Below, piece by piece: positions 42,065 to 64,000 of a stretch of 64,000 bases of DNA; within the stretch, counting starts at the first letter, position 1; each line of letters begins with the position of its first letter. The notes beneath the pieces were generated by a model that saw only the letters and a list, made by a program, of their open reading frames with translations, had not been told where the DNA came from and did not search any database. Made by a program: the position numbers and the translations under genes. This DNA is from Ridgeia piscesae (lineage: Eukaryota > Annelida > Polychaeta > Sabellida > Siboglinidae): assembly GCA_025642075.2 (NCBI GenBank), contig JAODUO010000475.1, positions 22,501 through 86,500 on the forward strand, given 5' to 3'.

Positions 42065-44183
42065 TTGTCTTTTAAATATAAATGTGTTACTTGGCGAAAT
42101 ACGCGTATTGCACGTTTTCAGGGATTCTATTAAAACAGCAGTTCGACAGGCGGGATTGTGAAGAACCTTTATAGGGTATCACCTTCAACACTGAAAAACA
42201 AGGGTTGGACTCCCGTCCCCTTTATAAAGGACGAAATGTTTACATTTTAATTACGGGACATTCCGTATTTTAATGGATGGGTGGCAAACCTAATCTTATT
42301 TCACACTCAATCACTCGGTGCATCCTGTTCAATATATTTACAACAGAAGGGGAAATACCCTTATCCCCGCTCCGTGTAAATACCCGTGGTTCTCCCTTGT
42401 TACCACTTAATTGGTACTATTATACACACTAATATTTATTATGTATTCATTGACAAAAGTCGAATTCAATGGGCTACCAAATATCACCGTTCATATGGTC
42501 TGAAAATGCATCCCAAACCAACTCACTCTCGGCGCTACATTTTATTAATCAGCATAATTCATTGTTCGACATACTTTCCGCTACAATAGTTTCCATACAA
42601 CATTTAAAGGGGGACTGAAACGCTTGGACACCCATTGCCCAAATATAAGAACACCATTCACGGGATATATGACCAAAATTTGATGAGCATAGAGCCACTG
42701 TATATTTTAAATAAAATTTCAAACTTTGACATCTTTGGCGCTGGTCGCTGCCATTAATTTCTAATCGACTTTGGTGTAACTCGCTCCTCTCTAATCAATG
42801 TAAATTTTCGAATTTGTCCTAATAACTTCATTACACATTTCTGCATGAAGACACGATTATGATGTGATCAGCATAATATATATCAACAAATCATTTTATG
42901 TGTGTTCGAAATAAAAATTACGCAGCCGTCAAGAGCATGCTCATCAAATCATTGCCACACATCCTGTAAATAGTACGTTCTGTGTTTGTTGGTTGTTCAG
43001 TCGTTTCAGCTCCCGTTAACATCTATCTAGATTCAACAGTTGCCACCTGTAGTATTCACACATTAAAGAAGAGAGGGCCTATGGTGTGGCGCCCCATTAC
43101 GGAGTCTGTGTAACCGATGCCTGATTACCTGTGGCAATCGTGACGCAGTAGATCGTTTCGCCCGGTTGTCGCGTTATCCGGCGAAAGTGGCGCCGTCTAC
43201 GTATACGCGTGCTAACAACACCGCTCAGCTGCTTTCGACGGCTTGATAAGCTTTGGCCTAAATCTTTTATTTTGCTCAGTTTGCATATAATAGTGATCCG
43301 CTGGATTAGTGGGCATTCAAAATAATATATTCGTCTTTAGGTGTTTTTTTTCTCGCAAAGTGGTATTCTCTAAACATATATTCGCAAAATGTAGCTAGTC
43401 AGTTATCAAAATGTCAACAAGCGGGAACAGCCAATAAAAGAGACTGGTTAATAATTAATTAATACTATATCTGATGTACTCTTAACTGCGAGGAGTTTGT
43501 GGGAAATCACACTCAAGCTACAAATACACTTAGGTGATTGTAAACACAAAACTACAGAGAAATCAGCTGAACGCGCTATCACAAACGTTATAGGACCTCT
43601 TGGGTTGGCTTCATCCAGGTATCAGGTGGTTTACTCCAAACAGCCCAAACTTGGGCTAGCGCAGGAGTTTTTAGTGCTTCTTGTGCGCATGCGTTTTGTT
43701 TGTGTTGTTATAGCTTGTTTGTTTGTTTGTTTGTTTTACAGGCAATTTAGGTGATTGGGTGTCGTGAAGGGGAAGTCCATGATTGCCGCTTGAAAAGCTA
43801 TAGGGTTTTCTTTTTCAGTAATGTGTGGTGGGATCATATTCCAGATGCGAATTGCTCTGGGGTAAAAGGAGAACACTGCAATGTTGGTGCGGCACCTGGT
43901 AGCTATTTAATGGCCACGATTTTTTGATGGTTTTAGTAGGCCCGGTGGTGGTGTGATGTTGATTACGTTATTAATTGTTTTGTAAAATGTCATGGCTTAT
44001 TTGATAATCCTGCGTCACCCAAGAGTGGGCCATGTTTACGGCGAAATATACGCCACATGTTGGGAATAGACTTGCATCGTAAATGTTATGAGAATGCCAC
44101 TATTATGTGCAAACTGGGTATAACAGGAGATGCAGGTCAATGCTGACCAAGCCGACAAACCAGGGTTGTTAGCACCCACTTAC

Positions 44184-44195
44184 GTAGATGGCGCC
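44184..44195 (+). promoter_or_regulatory. CTCF-like core
   Basis: GTAGATGGCGCC matches the conserved bilaterian CTCF core YAG-R-TGGCGC. A related TAGGTGGCG lies at 44490. Both are about 3 kb beyond the Wnt stop codon. Motif evidence only. Confidence 0.3.
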
Positions 44196-44874
44196 ACTAT
44201 CGATTGATCACGGGCAAAGCGAGGTGAGTGGACTATCTTTCTGAGATAATTGTGAGATTCTTGGTGACATGATGAGATCGATTTGTTTTATGCATTTGTT
44301 CAAGCGTGCATTTATTCAATCGTCATATTTCACATATTATCTACATGCAATCAGTAGTCATAGATTATAATTACTACCTTACATTGATAAGCAAAATCTG
44401 CAATAAAGTACACTGCCTTACATTGAGAAATAAAAATGTATAATAAAGTACCTTGTTTTGATAATATGTTCTGTTTCACAGATGTCCGTTAGGTGGCGTC
44501 ACCTTATCGGTGAATAGCAAGAAAATATTGGGCAGCGATATGACGTATAAACACGTTATTTCCAGACGAAACAGTTCCCAGTAAAGATAGCTTTATGCAG
44601 GTTGTTTGAATTTCTGTGAGGAGTTGTGTAATTTTGAGTGTGAGTAAAATTAATGTACTTGTGCAGCATCAAATTATGACATGTGTCATTCAACGTTTTT
44701 ACAGCATATTGATATTACAGGTGCAATATCGATTGGCAAATCAGTGTCTGGGTCTAGCAGAAATACATGTATGCCATGCTGGGAAATGGTTTGTGGGAAA
44801 CTGAGGTACTTAAATTTCACAAATTCTCCAGAGCACTTCTGTACAAAAATTGAGGTTATGGGCAAATCCTTACG

Positions 44875-44876
<2 letters not shown>

Positions 44877-44957
<81 letters not shown>
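44877..44957. repeat. (AT)n microsatellite
   Basis: About 40 uninterrupted AT dinucleotides. Confidence 0.98.
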
Positions 44958-44959
<2 letters not shown>

Positions 44960-45462
44960 CTATTTTGGGGTTTCACAAATCATCTACATCAAGTGCAAGA
45001 ATATGACCCGTCCAAAATTTGAATATAATTTGTCACTGTTTGTCACTACACATCAGTAAACATGGCTGATAATCTTACTTCTCAGAACACAATTCCTATT
45101 TGGAATTCGTCGTTATCTTGCCAAAGTGTCGAGAAATTCAATATTGAAGTAAAGAAGGTAACAAGAAAGAAGAATAACGTGATATTCTCACGACTGGCTT
45201 GTTCAGTCTCGCTCACTCTCTGTCGCTTCCAGTCGTGATGTGACAGGACATGGACACGTCCACACGTCTGATGCATTGCAACATTTGCTTGTAACTATTT
45301 CGTGCCTGTTTTATGACACCTACTTAATGTTACGTAACTGTTGTTTACTTATTCACAAAATGGTTAATTTGCTCAAGTATTAGAAGCATGATCAAGCGTC
45401 ACGTGACAACAAACAACATAATGCTACATATAGCAGTTTCACGATGCAATGGTTCGTCGGGC

Positions 45463-45599
45463 GCCGTGATGATGGTGATGATGACGGTGGCGGTGGCGGT
45501 GGCGGTGGCGGTGGCGGTGGCGGTGGCGGTGCGGTGGCGGTGGCGGTGACGGTGACGGTGACGGTGACGGTGACGGTGACGGTGACGGTGACGGTGACG

Positions 45600-45650
<51 letters not shown>

Positions 45651-45655
45651 TGATA
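45463..45655. repeat. Compound hexamer array (GGCGGT)n-(GACGGT)n-(GACGAT)n
   Basis: Three blocks of hexamers that differ from the neighbouring block by one base each: GGCGGT, then GACGGT, then GACGAT. This looks like successive point mutation followed by local expansion. Confidence 0.96.
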
Positions 45656-46154
45656 CGTCATAGCACTTATTTCATATATATAATACTGTTTATTATCATG
45701 ACAGGATAACAGATTCAATTACAGTTAACTGAAGTGGTTATATTTGACTATTATGAAATTATTTATGTATCAGAGTTAATTAAAGAAATCAAAAAGTAAT
45801 ATATGCATTCAGCTTGGCCACTGTTAATTAACATGTCTAGTATAGTGAATTGTTTTGGAGATGAAGTATTTCCGCATTTCGTTATGCGTTCTAACCCTCT
45901 GCAAACTCTACTTTCCTCACAATGGTTACATATCTACAATATATTATCCGAACATCCCCGTACACATATCATTCAATAGACACAAGACACCTAGTTACAT
46001 ACAGCACACATTATTAAGGACAATATTTTCCGAGGCATAGGCGGGGGAATCTCTATGTTAAGCCTGAACTTCTTTTTACTAGATATCAGCTAACGACCTA
46101 CACCGTAGAAGATAAACCCTGTCTATACGATATACGTAAGTATTCAAAATAAAT

Positions 46155-46162
46155 GTATGTGT

Positions 46163-46212
<50 letters not shown>

Positions 46213-46403
46213 TGTGTGTGTGTGTGCGTGTGCGTGTGCGTGTGCGTGTGCGTGTGCGTGTGCGTGTGCGTGTGTGTGTGTGCATGAGAGTGTGAGTGTG
46301 TATGTGACTGTGTGTACGTGTTTATGTGTGTATGCGTGTGTATGTGTGCGCTTGTGTGCATGGGTTTGTGCGTGGGTTTGTGCTTGAGTGTGTCGGTCTC
46401 GGA

Positions 46404-46450
<47 letters not shown>
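46155..46450. repeat. Compound (GT)n/(GTGTGC)n/(GTGC)n microsatellite
   Basis: GT tract, GTGTGC hexamers at about 46226-46270, looser GT-rich sequence, then (GTGC)n at about 46404-46450. Confidence 0.96.
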
Positions 46451-47637
46451 TGTGCATGCTTGTGTATGTGTTGTTGTGTGTTGGGGAACGCATTATACAT
46501 TCCCCCGCTGGTACAAAACTAAACATGTCTAAACTTCACCAAGTACAAAAGCCCCGCGGTGCAACGGAACATATAAAAAGTAGGCGGCTGTCACGTGATT
46601 ACACGACAACACGTGTAGTTTTTTGTACGATATGTCAACTCCTGGCGTACCAAACGTAGTCCATCGCTGCTCCTTCACTATAGGTAAGTCGATGACAGTG
46701 CACACGACTTCAGCTAACACGTCCTTTCACTAAACTGTATAATATATTAACCAATTTATGCTGCACCTTTCTTCTCGCATTCTGGTCACATTCGCATGTT
46801 TCGTGAATCAATGTACGCTAGCGCCATCTTGCGTCAATTACGGCTGGCGGAATGTTACAAGAGACTCGACTTTCATCCAGTGAAATTGTAGCTTCGTGTG
46901 TGTACAACGTCCCGTCTATTTCGGTCGAAGCTGCACTCGCCGGTTCCTGTGCTGCATAGTAATCACTACCACACATGTCTGTCACAACCGACGTAATTGT
47001 GTTTGTATTTTCCCACTGTGCGACGCGTCTTTTAACTCGCTATATCATTTCGTGGTTCTCGACTTACAGCGTGTCCCAGTTGTCTAACTCGATTGGCCGG
47101 ATGCGCCACAACCGCTTGCTCAAATTGAACACAAGACAGCAGGGTCGCAGTGAAGATTCGAGCCACTAGCCACTGCGCGTTTACATGAGCAATTTCGTTT
47201 ACAGATTCCGACAATGTCGGCCGATATCGCGTTATTCGACACAATGTTGTTATGCGCGGATGGCGTACAATACTGTTTGTTACCTTATCAATAAGGTGTA
47301 TATGCTCTCTCAATAGAACACAGTCTGAATGTGCCATCGTATAGTCAGTCATGTCATATAACCGCCCATACAGTTGTTTACATAACATGCCCATCGGTTT
47401 TGTTGACATTGCAATCTGCGCAAAAATGTCGAAAGTCATAAACAGAAAACCTTTTCGTTTGATGTGATTACAAACACACATTTGGGCGTTCAATACGTTA
47501 GTGTAAACTACAAAACATGAGTTTACATAACTACGATCGAACTTGATACCGTTGAATTAAATCCGGAAGTCATGACCGCTACTAATGCGCATGCGCACAG
47601 CGGCGAGTTCGTAATTTACGCCACACCGATGCCACAC

Positions 47638-55681
<8,044 letters not shown>

Positions 55682-56715
55682 CTGCAACCGGAACAGGAAG
55701 TGCATTTATTACTATGTCGCCGGATACCGGCTTTGCCATTTCGTTCGCGACTGTTGTAATGCCATCCAATGCTATGAATACTTATCGTCCTTTAGCCCAT
55801 TTTGTCATTTCATAAACTGTTTATTATGTTATACGCCGTTATAATACTGCATTCTACAGGTAACAGGTGACTGATATGTCATTATTTACCTGTCACAAGC
55901 GGTGGTCACTGCTGATATTAGCGAGTGAAAGGCCGAAAAGTATCCAAACAACTATTCATGTTGAATACACCAATTCGTCTTCTCTGTTCACCATTCAATA
56001 ACACGACTATTTCAAATAATATATCGACAGAACAAAAAGTCACGGCGTTCTCAGTATAACACGTCATCCAATCATCCAATTTCGCTAGGAAAACCGACTG
56101 AATAACGAAACTTCGGAATGTGACATGATTCTGTTAATGCTACTGCAACGTTCACTTTGCTTACACTGAAATCAATCTGCGGGTCTCGCGGGTTTTAATT
56201 TATTCGGTTGATTACTTAATATACGAGCAGCCTGTTTAATTAGTCGTCCACATCGAGCTGTGTTGGTGCGGCACGCTAATGAAAGATCGTGGGAACAACA
56301 CCAGGGTTGGTCCACCGGTCTCCCCGCGTACACAACGAGACATCGAGACCTTTGTGAGACTCGGCTCAGTAAGACAGGAGCCAACAAGCGTCGAGGTGTG
56401 CGTTTGTTCGAGGTAATTCGTCCACTTCGCTATCACAACATCGACCGGTCTGCGAGCAAAGGAGCCCGGCGATGTTTGTGTAGCGACTTCGTTGGGATTA
56501 ATTGCCGAATGTCGTCTGCGGTCTGTGGCGGGGCATGCAGGCGAAAGTGGCGACAACACAGGTGGACGACATTGCCGTACGAACTGACGCGTTCCCGGTG
56601 GCAAGCTCGCTGTGACAGAGGCGGTTTACTGAGGGTGCAGCAATGTTTTCCCAACGTGTAACTTGTCTTTTCTTTATGAGATATATGTTTTTTTGTTAAC
56701 ATATTCACTGATGCT

Positions 56716-57342
56716 CACACGCGCGCACGCACGCGCACGCACGCGCACGCACGCACGCACGCACCAACACAACACAACACAACACAACACAACACAACAC
56801 AACACAACACAACACAACACAACACAACACAACACAACACAACACAACACAACACAACACAACACAACACAACTCAACACAACACAACACAACACAACTC
56901 AACTCAACACAACACAACACAACACAACACAACACAACACAACACAACACAACTCTACACTACACTACACTACACCACACCACACCACACCACACCACAC
57001 CACACCACACCACACCACACCACACCAACCACACCCACACACCACACCACACACACACACACCACACCACACCACACCACACCACACCACACCACACCAC
57101 ACCACACCACACCACACCACACCACACCACACCACACCACACCACACCACACCACACCACACCACACCACACCACACCACACCACACCACACACAACACA
57201 TACACATACACAACACATACACATACACACACTACACACACTACACCTACACCTACACTACACTACACGCACACGCACACGCACACGCACACGCACACGC
57301 ACACGCACACGCACACGCACACGCACACGCACACGCACACGC

Positions 57343-57380
<38 letters not shown>

Positions 57381-57412
57381 CACATACACATACACATACA
57401 CGTACACACCGC
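56716..57412. repeat. Compound pentamer array (AACAC)n-(ACCAC)n-(ACGCAC)n-(AC)n
   Basis: Starts with GCGCAC/GCAC units, then about 37 AACAC pentamers with occasional AACTC, a short ACTAC stretch, (CACAC) pentamers of the ACCAC type interrupted near 57030-57060, looser ACATAC sequence, about 14 ACGCAC hexamers and a plain AC tract. Confidence 0.96.
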
Positions 57413-59340
57413 GACAAGCGTATCCAAGGCCCTTGTTCTCTGGATACTATAATAGGTATTAACTTGTGACACTTGCTAACATCGTACATTGTAGGTCTGA
57501 CGGTTCAATAAAGTGAAATAATATCCCATATGGTCGGCTTATATTAATATCGTTGCAGCTGTAATGCTGGTTTATAAACGGAGGCATGCGAAATAAATAC
57601 TAAAACACTCACAGCAGTCTTTAATGGGAAAACATTCTGTGGTAAATTTTTTCCTGCTCAAGTCATCAATGGCGGAACATTGCGTCAGTGCGGTCTCCAC
57701 TTGAGTTAACTTGAGACGCGTCGATTTGTTCTCCGGATGCAATCGGTTCCTCTTGATGCCTCAAGGGGGGTTGTGTTCCGTTAAACGATGCCGTTGGCGG
57801 TCGATGTAATTGTGCCATTAAACGTCTCGTATGTGAGAACAGGATTCCATAGCCCGTGATTCTTTACCAGTCGGAGTTTCTATTTCTAGCAACGCTTTAC
57901 CCGTTCCAAACAGCGGCGTCTAATCAAAATGGAGAAATACCGGGTTCGGAGGAAACATGATCCTGCAAAGTTGATTGGTCAATAATGCGCTATAATTAAA
58001 CATACCAAGAGTGTTCGCCTATTTAGAGAGCGCTCTCAGTTCTTGTGTATTCGTCATCTCTTACTCACGTCGTCGTGGCAAGAAGCAACGCTGCTCTGTA
58101 AGACAGCGATAACAATGTTTGTTTATTCGGTGTTTTACGCGGAAGTGTGACGTAATTTGAACTTCTTCCTGCCAGTAGTACCATTGTAGTCGTTGGCCTA
58201 AGGCGCCTACTCTAGCGCTTAGGGAACAGGCCATTATAATGACACGCACACTGCAAGAATACTTCTACTCTATATAGCTTCGTGATAGCATTAGAAGGCT
58301 TTCTAATAACATCGCCGGCCTGCGCAGTTGATGTAAAGTAAGCCAGTGACGATAGTTCGACAGAGAGGACGAACAGTACAAGCCTCCGAAGACTCAAGTC
58401 CCCGTCGTCCCATTGCTCTGTCGCAAAAACTTACGTAATAGAAAATGCTCAATGATTTCCATGAAATGGTCTTAAATTGATTGCATAAAGAGGTAAAGGA
58501 TATTGACTATTAATATGTATGCGTGTGCGTGTGAGTTTAACACATTCAATACAATTACTAGAATGGGACTAGTAACTTAGCAAATAGTTTGATTCGTTTG
58601 AATGTTTCTATGTTAAAGAAATTGGTGTCTTCTATACAATTCAAAATAAAACCATGATGTTTAGCAATACTATGATTACCTTATGTTCTAAACGTATTTA
58701 AATGTACATATATTCTTTATTATACAACAATTGCAACTAAAAATTATTGGTTAATAAATGAAAAATTCAACTTATTACAGGAAACGATTAATTAATTCCC
58801 AATAATATTCAGGGAAGATTAAGTCAAAACGTAGTATTATCAGCGATATACGCACACTAAACCTGATTCTATGCTAAGAAAAACAGAACAAAGTGAACAC
58901 GTCTGGGTGTGAGAGTACCAGCGCAAATAGCGACAGAAAGATCTCGATTGAATCCGGTAACAAGCGCATTCAGAACCGTCAACCAGAAAATGCGCCGTAT
59001 CAAAGGTTCTGAATAGAGTGAATTAGTATCTGCATGTGTCTCTGTTGCCGTGAGCCAGGCATTGCCACGGTGTCCGTGTAGTGAATGGGCTTGAAGCGAC
59101 CAAGTTGTATAGAGAACGCGTTTTAGAGTGCGTTATTACGTTAGAACTGGGTTTTAGTAGAGGCGTACGATTGTCGAGCGCAGAACACACAGACAAACCT
59201 TGGCGAACAAAATTAGTGTATGTTCGCACGCAAGAATGTGTACGAATACGCGCACACATGCACACGCATACGTATTCGCGCACACATGCACACGCATGCA
59301 TTCACAACACTTATATAAACACGCTACACACACAAACACA

Positions 59341-59542
<202 letters not shown>

Positions 59543-60530
59543 TTTTAAACTAAGTAGATACACTAGCGTTAATTGGAGTAGTACCTGTTTACTTTATGTG
59601 ATATAGTACGACTCTTCACAAATAGGTCATAACCACGCAAGAAGCCCACTTTTTTCCTAAACTATTAATTTAATTTATATGATGTTGTTACTGAGTACTA
59701 TACACGTATCGTGGTATTAAATAGTGAAGTTAATAATGTATTAATCGTGAATTGATATCGAACGTTTGTGGTACATCTATGATCTTACTTTTATATCGGA
59801 AATACGACCACCATTGTTTTACTCTTAAAACGCTGACGGAATTGTGAATGTCAAATGTTGCGTCCACAAACCTGCTACAGTGGACCACAAGACAACGATA
59901 TGACATCACCGTGCGACAAAAACGGACACAGTAACTGGTTAACTGATATTCTGATCGCCATAAAAACAAGCATTCTTACCACCACGAAGCATTCGCTGTC
60001 TGCAGGAACAGAACTGCGACGACAAAGACGATACCGCGCATAACTGTGGTCGTTTCACCGTCGGCAGACATCGCAACTCGTCGTCGTCATTGCCTTAGTG
60101 CGCTCACCGACCATCCCGGCTGTCGTACCTTCCGACCGTCTACAACGATCCTCCTAAACGGCCCGAAGACAGTGCGTGAAAGAAACTCGACAACAAGTCG
60201 CGGGAATTGCCCGTTGGTCGTTGTTTGTTGACACCAGCGCGAGCGACAATCGACCGACCGCGGAAATTGATTAACGCGTGAAACCGATACGCCTCAGATC
60301 GGCGCGGTGATCTCGCGAAGTGACAGCAGCGAAATTGACTACTCAAGGTGCGTCGCCGCTGGCCACGTTTTGATTGACGTGCGTCAATCAAGCATGCGCG
60401 CGCGTCTTTTCACAAGTCGCCGACTCTCTCGCGCAGATGTGTCGACCCACCGGCGTTTTCGCGTGTTTCGAGTGGCTGGGAGACTATTCTCGAGGGACGA
60501 GTCATTTCGGCCGCCGTTACCCTCACGTTT

Positions 60531-60544
60531 AGCGCCACCTGGCG
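60531..60544 (-). promoter_or_regulatory. CTCF-like motif in a CpG-rich stretch
   Basis: On the - strand this reads CGCCAGGTGGCGCT, containing the full AGGTGGCGCT core known for insect and vertebrate CTCF. It lies about 4.9 kb upstream of the first recognised Wnt exon. Motif evidence only. Confidence 0.4.
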
Positions 60545-61109
60545 TCGATTGAACTCGGCCAAATGAAGCCGATAATTGGGATGCAACGTAAACAGTGTCC
60601 CACCGGCTTCGCCAATGCACGGGATGCGCTCCCGCTGGCAAAACCGTTGGGAGAGGGCGAACCCTCCGAACCCCCGTGAGGAGTTTTACGACATCGACAG
60701 CCGCCCCGCTGACGTGTGTTGTAAGGGCTATGTCCGGGGTAAGTGATACTCACGTTAGCAGGCGATGTGGACAACTAGACAGCCACAGACACCGTACGGC
60801 CGACGCCTCCATCTGGCACTGCGAACTGTACACTCGCACAAAAGGGGTGGCCGCGATTGTTACGTTGACAAAATTACTCTATTTTCTACTTTGCACTGAG
60901 TAGCGAAATTTCTAGCACTTTTAAAATTACATATTTTAAAAGAATCATTATTTTAAAGGAAGCCCTTACTGAACAATGTAGGCAAGCCCATATTGAAAAC
61001 TCACACAATTAACAAATGTTGTAATTACACAAGGATTTGTTTATATATTTTTGTTTTTGGTTTTCATGCACGTCTGTTTGTGTGATTGTATGTTTGTCTA
61101 TCTATTTGT

Positions 61110-61490
<381 letters not shown>

Positions 61491-61784
61491 CTAACTCACT
61501 CACCCCTTAGGTGTCCTGTATTCGTAACACAGTTCAGTGCCATCTCGCCATTAACGTACGGCGGCGCCAGCTGCGCGGAAAATTGCACTTATTCGGTCGC
61601 AGCTTCGCGGCGATTAAGGACCGCTTAAGACAGTCGGCGACATCAAATAGACAGCGTGTGTCCGTCTGTCTGTCGCTGGTCACCGACGCCTGTTGTGTCA
61701 CCTGCCACTCCCTCTCAGCAATTGGTTCCCGCCAAAACCATCTCCAGTCGGATACATGATTTAGTTACTATTACTACTAGTATA

Positions 61785-61808
61785 CTACTCTTGCTACTAT
61801 TACTACTA

Positions 61809-61852
<44 letters not shown>

Positions 61853-61866
61853 ACTACTACTACTAT

Positions 61867-61914
<48 letters not shown>

Positions 61915-61927
61915 AACTACTACTATA
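61785..61927. repeat. (ACT)n microsatellite
   Basis: About 45 ACT/TAC triplets with few interruptions. Confidence 0.96.
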
Positions 61928-63031
61928 TGGGGATTAAAACGTAATTAAACAAGGTTGCAATTGTTGTAAATTGTTTATTCGTAGGGGAGACCAGGGCTAG
62001 TTGTAATAGAGGGTTTGCAGACAAAACTGCTAATGCAAATTATTCTGCAAGACGACAGCATGTTCATCAATAAATTTGAGTATGTTGTGTATAATATCAC
62101 GTGAATACGTAGACACGCCAATAAATTATGCCATTTTAAAGAAAAGAGGCACTATTCTCAAATTTCTCTATATATCTTCAATGGAAGTGTATGTTTATCC
62201 ATAATTCATGTTGTTCTTCTTTCTCATTGATGGATGTTGTTACGAGTGAAGTGTTGTAACTATTACATGAACCTTTAAACATGATTTGAGGTATATTTTA
62301 TGCAATCTCGTGTTTTATGAGCGAGACGATGTCGTTTTAACATTCCTCTCGTGGCAAATTGTAACACCGTTACAACATGCCCCACAGTCTTTGGTTTCCT
62401 GTGTTACCTTCAAAACAACCTTCAAATAAAACAATCGAGGATGGCATCGGCGATGATCTTTTTCCTCACTGTAATAATGCTAGTAATAAAACATTTACAA
62501 CATTTTAGAGGACGTTTAAATATTTAGCAGGTCTGCTATAAATGGACCTTGTTCAACGTTCGCTTCATATACGTATTCGTTTATACACTATTTTACAATT
62601 CCATGTTATACCTCATTTTGAAGAGGAAGTGTAATTTGAACATTCATCGTTTGGTGGTGACCATGTTTGACTTTTAATTTATACTTAATTAATGCACAAC
62701 TAGTATTAACGATTTCTGAAGATGAATCGTAGATAAACACAATCATTGATATTGTATAACGTTTGTATAGTCACGCAATTTCGAACATTTTTCACATGAC
62801 AGTGACACTGTTTGATCAACGCACCGTACATACGTCTCAATTCCATGTCATGTCTCGTTGTGACGGGGAGATGTTATCTATTCACATAGGATGTGAATTT
62901 TACATAGAAATGAAGAAGATGCACAGTCACTGTACATGTGTATGGCGTTCGCGGCATTCCACAAACAAAATATATTATTGCCATTCAAGATAACAGCTAC
63001 TACCTACCTCATTGTGACGGGAGAAAATATT

Positions 63032-63036
<5 letters not shown>

Positions 63037-63125
<89 letters not shown>
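63037..63125. repeat. (AT)n microsatellite
   Basis: About 40 TA dinucleotides trailing into ATTATATATAATT. Confidence 0.97.
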
Positions 63126-63127
<2 letters not shown>

Positions 63128-63369
63128 ATTTATAAATAATCTAAAGAAACCTTTATGTTGTCAGTGGCTCAAATTTCTGAACAAAAAACACATTTATTTT
63201 GTTGTTAACATTTTAAATAAAAAGAATATTGCAAATAAATTTTATAATTATTTTACAAATATAGGACAGTCCATTACACAAGGGATTAAATACAAAGGTA
63301 GCAAAATTGCAGTGATTATTAATTTAAATAAAAAAGTAACTTCTACATTTATGTTGATGAAGAAACTGT

Positions 63370-64000
63370 CAGGAAAACTATAAATAACTTTCCCACAAAA
63401 CAGTTGTGGATTTGATGGTATCTCAAAAAAATTGCTCAAAATAATTGAACCTGTAATGTTTAAATCATTAACACTGTTAATAAACAAATTTTATATTCTG
63501 GCGTATTCCCTAAATACCTAGATAAACTGAAAATTGCAAAAGTTATTCCTATATTTAAAAAAGATTGTCCATCCTTATTTGAAAACTACAGACCAATCTC
63601 TTTTTTCCTACCATTTCTAAAGTATTACAGAAACTTATTTTTATACAATTATATTCATATATCAAAAAAAAAATCTAAATCATAATCAGTATGGTTTTAG
63701 AGCTAACTATTAAACAGAATACGCTGCGCTTCAGCTAATTGATAGCATTTTGACTAAAATGGATAAAAATTATATATCAATTAATGTATTTATCGGCATT
63801 TGACACTATAGACCATAACATTTTACAATATAAATTAGCATAAATGGCTCAGCCTTGCATTTGTCCAAAAGTTACTTACAAAACAGAAAAAAATATACTG
63901 AAATTGAACAAATAAACTCAGACATCTTACCTACAACAATCGGTGTCCCACAAGGTTCTGTCCTAGGAATATTATTGTTTATCATTTATATAAACGATTT
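63370..64000 (+). pseudogene. Degraded CR1/L2/Jockey-type LINE reverse transcriptase, cut by the window end
   Basis: Across frameshifts and stops it reads SCGFDGISKKLLKIIEPV, LDKLKIAKVIPIFKKD, ENYRPIS, NQYGFRANY, FDTIDHNIL and IGVPQGSVLGILLFIIYIND. These are the ordered fingers-palm motifs of non-LTR polymerases (NYRPISLL, QFGFR, FD-IDH, GVPQGSVLGPLLF-IYIND). The catalytic YADD would lie beyond the edge. It may belong to the same clade as the 3' end at 35700-36306. Not functional as read. Confidence 0.85.

Noticed and set aside
58212..58397. - strand frame beginning LRRLVLFVLSVELSSLAYF, signal-peptide-like, considered as Wnt exon 1
   Set aside because: It has no ATG in frame (starts at TTG), no Trp before the expected junction and no good donor in phase 2.
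59730..59969. - strand frame with KQWWSYFRYK, considered as the end of Wnt exon 1
   Set aside because: The available donor (AAAA|GTAAG) is in the wrong phase for the exon at 55681 and there is no convincing signal peptide.

Overview
Organism and overall character. This is animal nuclear DNA: split genes with GT-AG introns, a mitochondrial import gene, a forkhead gene, a Wnt gene, non-LTR retrotransposon fragments and very dense tandem repeats. A FoxQ2-type forkhead gene and a Wnt of unresolved subfamily beside AT-rich introns suggest a marine invertebrate, probably a lophotrochozoan such as a mollusc. That placement is inference. Layout. (1) About 3.2-22.7 kb, + strand: TIMM44 (mitochondrial Hsp70 anchor of the TIM23 import motor). 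Fourteen coding exons add up to 437 residues to the stop; only the start exon is missing. (2) 22.7-27.5 kb: TIMM44 3' flank and an intergenic stretch with a CTCF-like motif between two convergent genes. (3) 27.5-29.2 kb, - strand: a complete two-exon FoxQ2 coding region (353 residues) with an N-terminal EH1-like motif. (4) 29.3-33.0 kb, + strand: a broken RTE-like LINE invaded by two tandem arrays, one of them about 40 copies of a 67-bp piece of its own reverse-transcriptase gene. (5) 33-47.6 kb: no gene recognised; a CpG-rich block, the 3' end of a second LINE, a 3.2-kb alternating purine/pyrimidine array and several microsatellites. (6) 47.6-55.7 kb, - strand: four exons of a Wnt gene (329 residues); only the signal-peptide exon is not found. 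Its introns hold a 23-bp minisatellite, a 0.9-kb polypurine tract, a foldback element and a long CCTG tract. (7) 55.7-64 kb: no gene recognised; microsatellites and, at the right edge, a degraded CR1/L2/Jockey-type reverse transcriptase. What stands out. Tandem arrays cover roughly 15 kb (my addition of spans). Three of them sit at exon edges and repeat RNA-processing signals: 42 copies of the TIMM44 exon-11 5' splice site, about 13 copies of an AATAAA plus GT-rich module just after TIMM44 exon 4, and about 23 copies of a pyrimidine-tract plus branch-point-like unit just before a Wnt 3' splice site. The first also creates an in-frame 16-codon pseudo-exon in most copies. The three genes do not form a pathway; FoxQ2 and Wnt are both patterning genes and share orientation, TIMM44 is a housekeeping neighbour.
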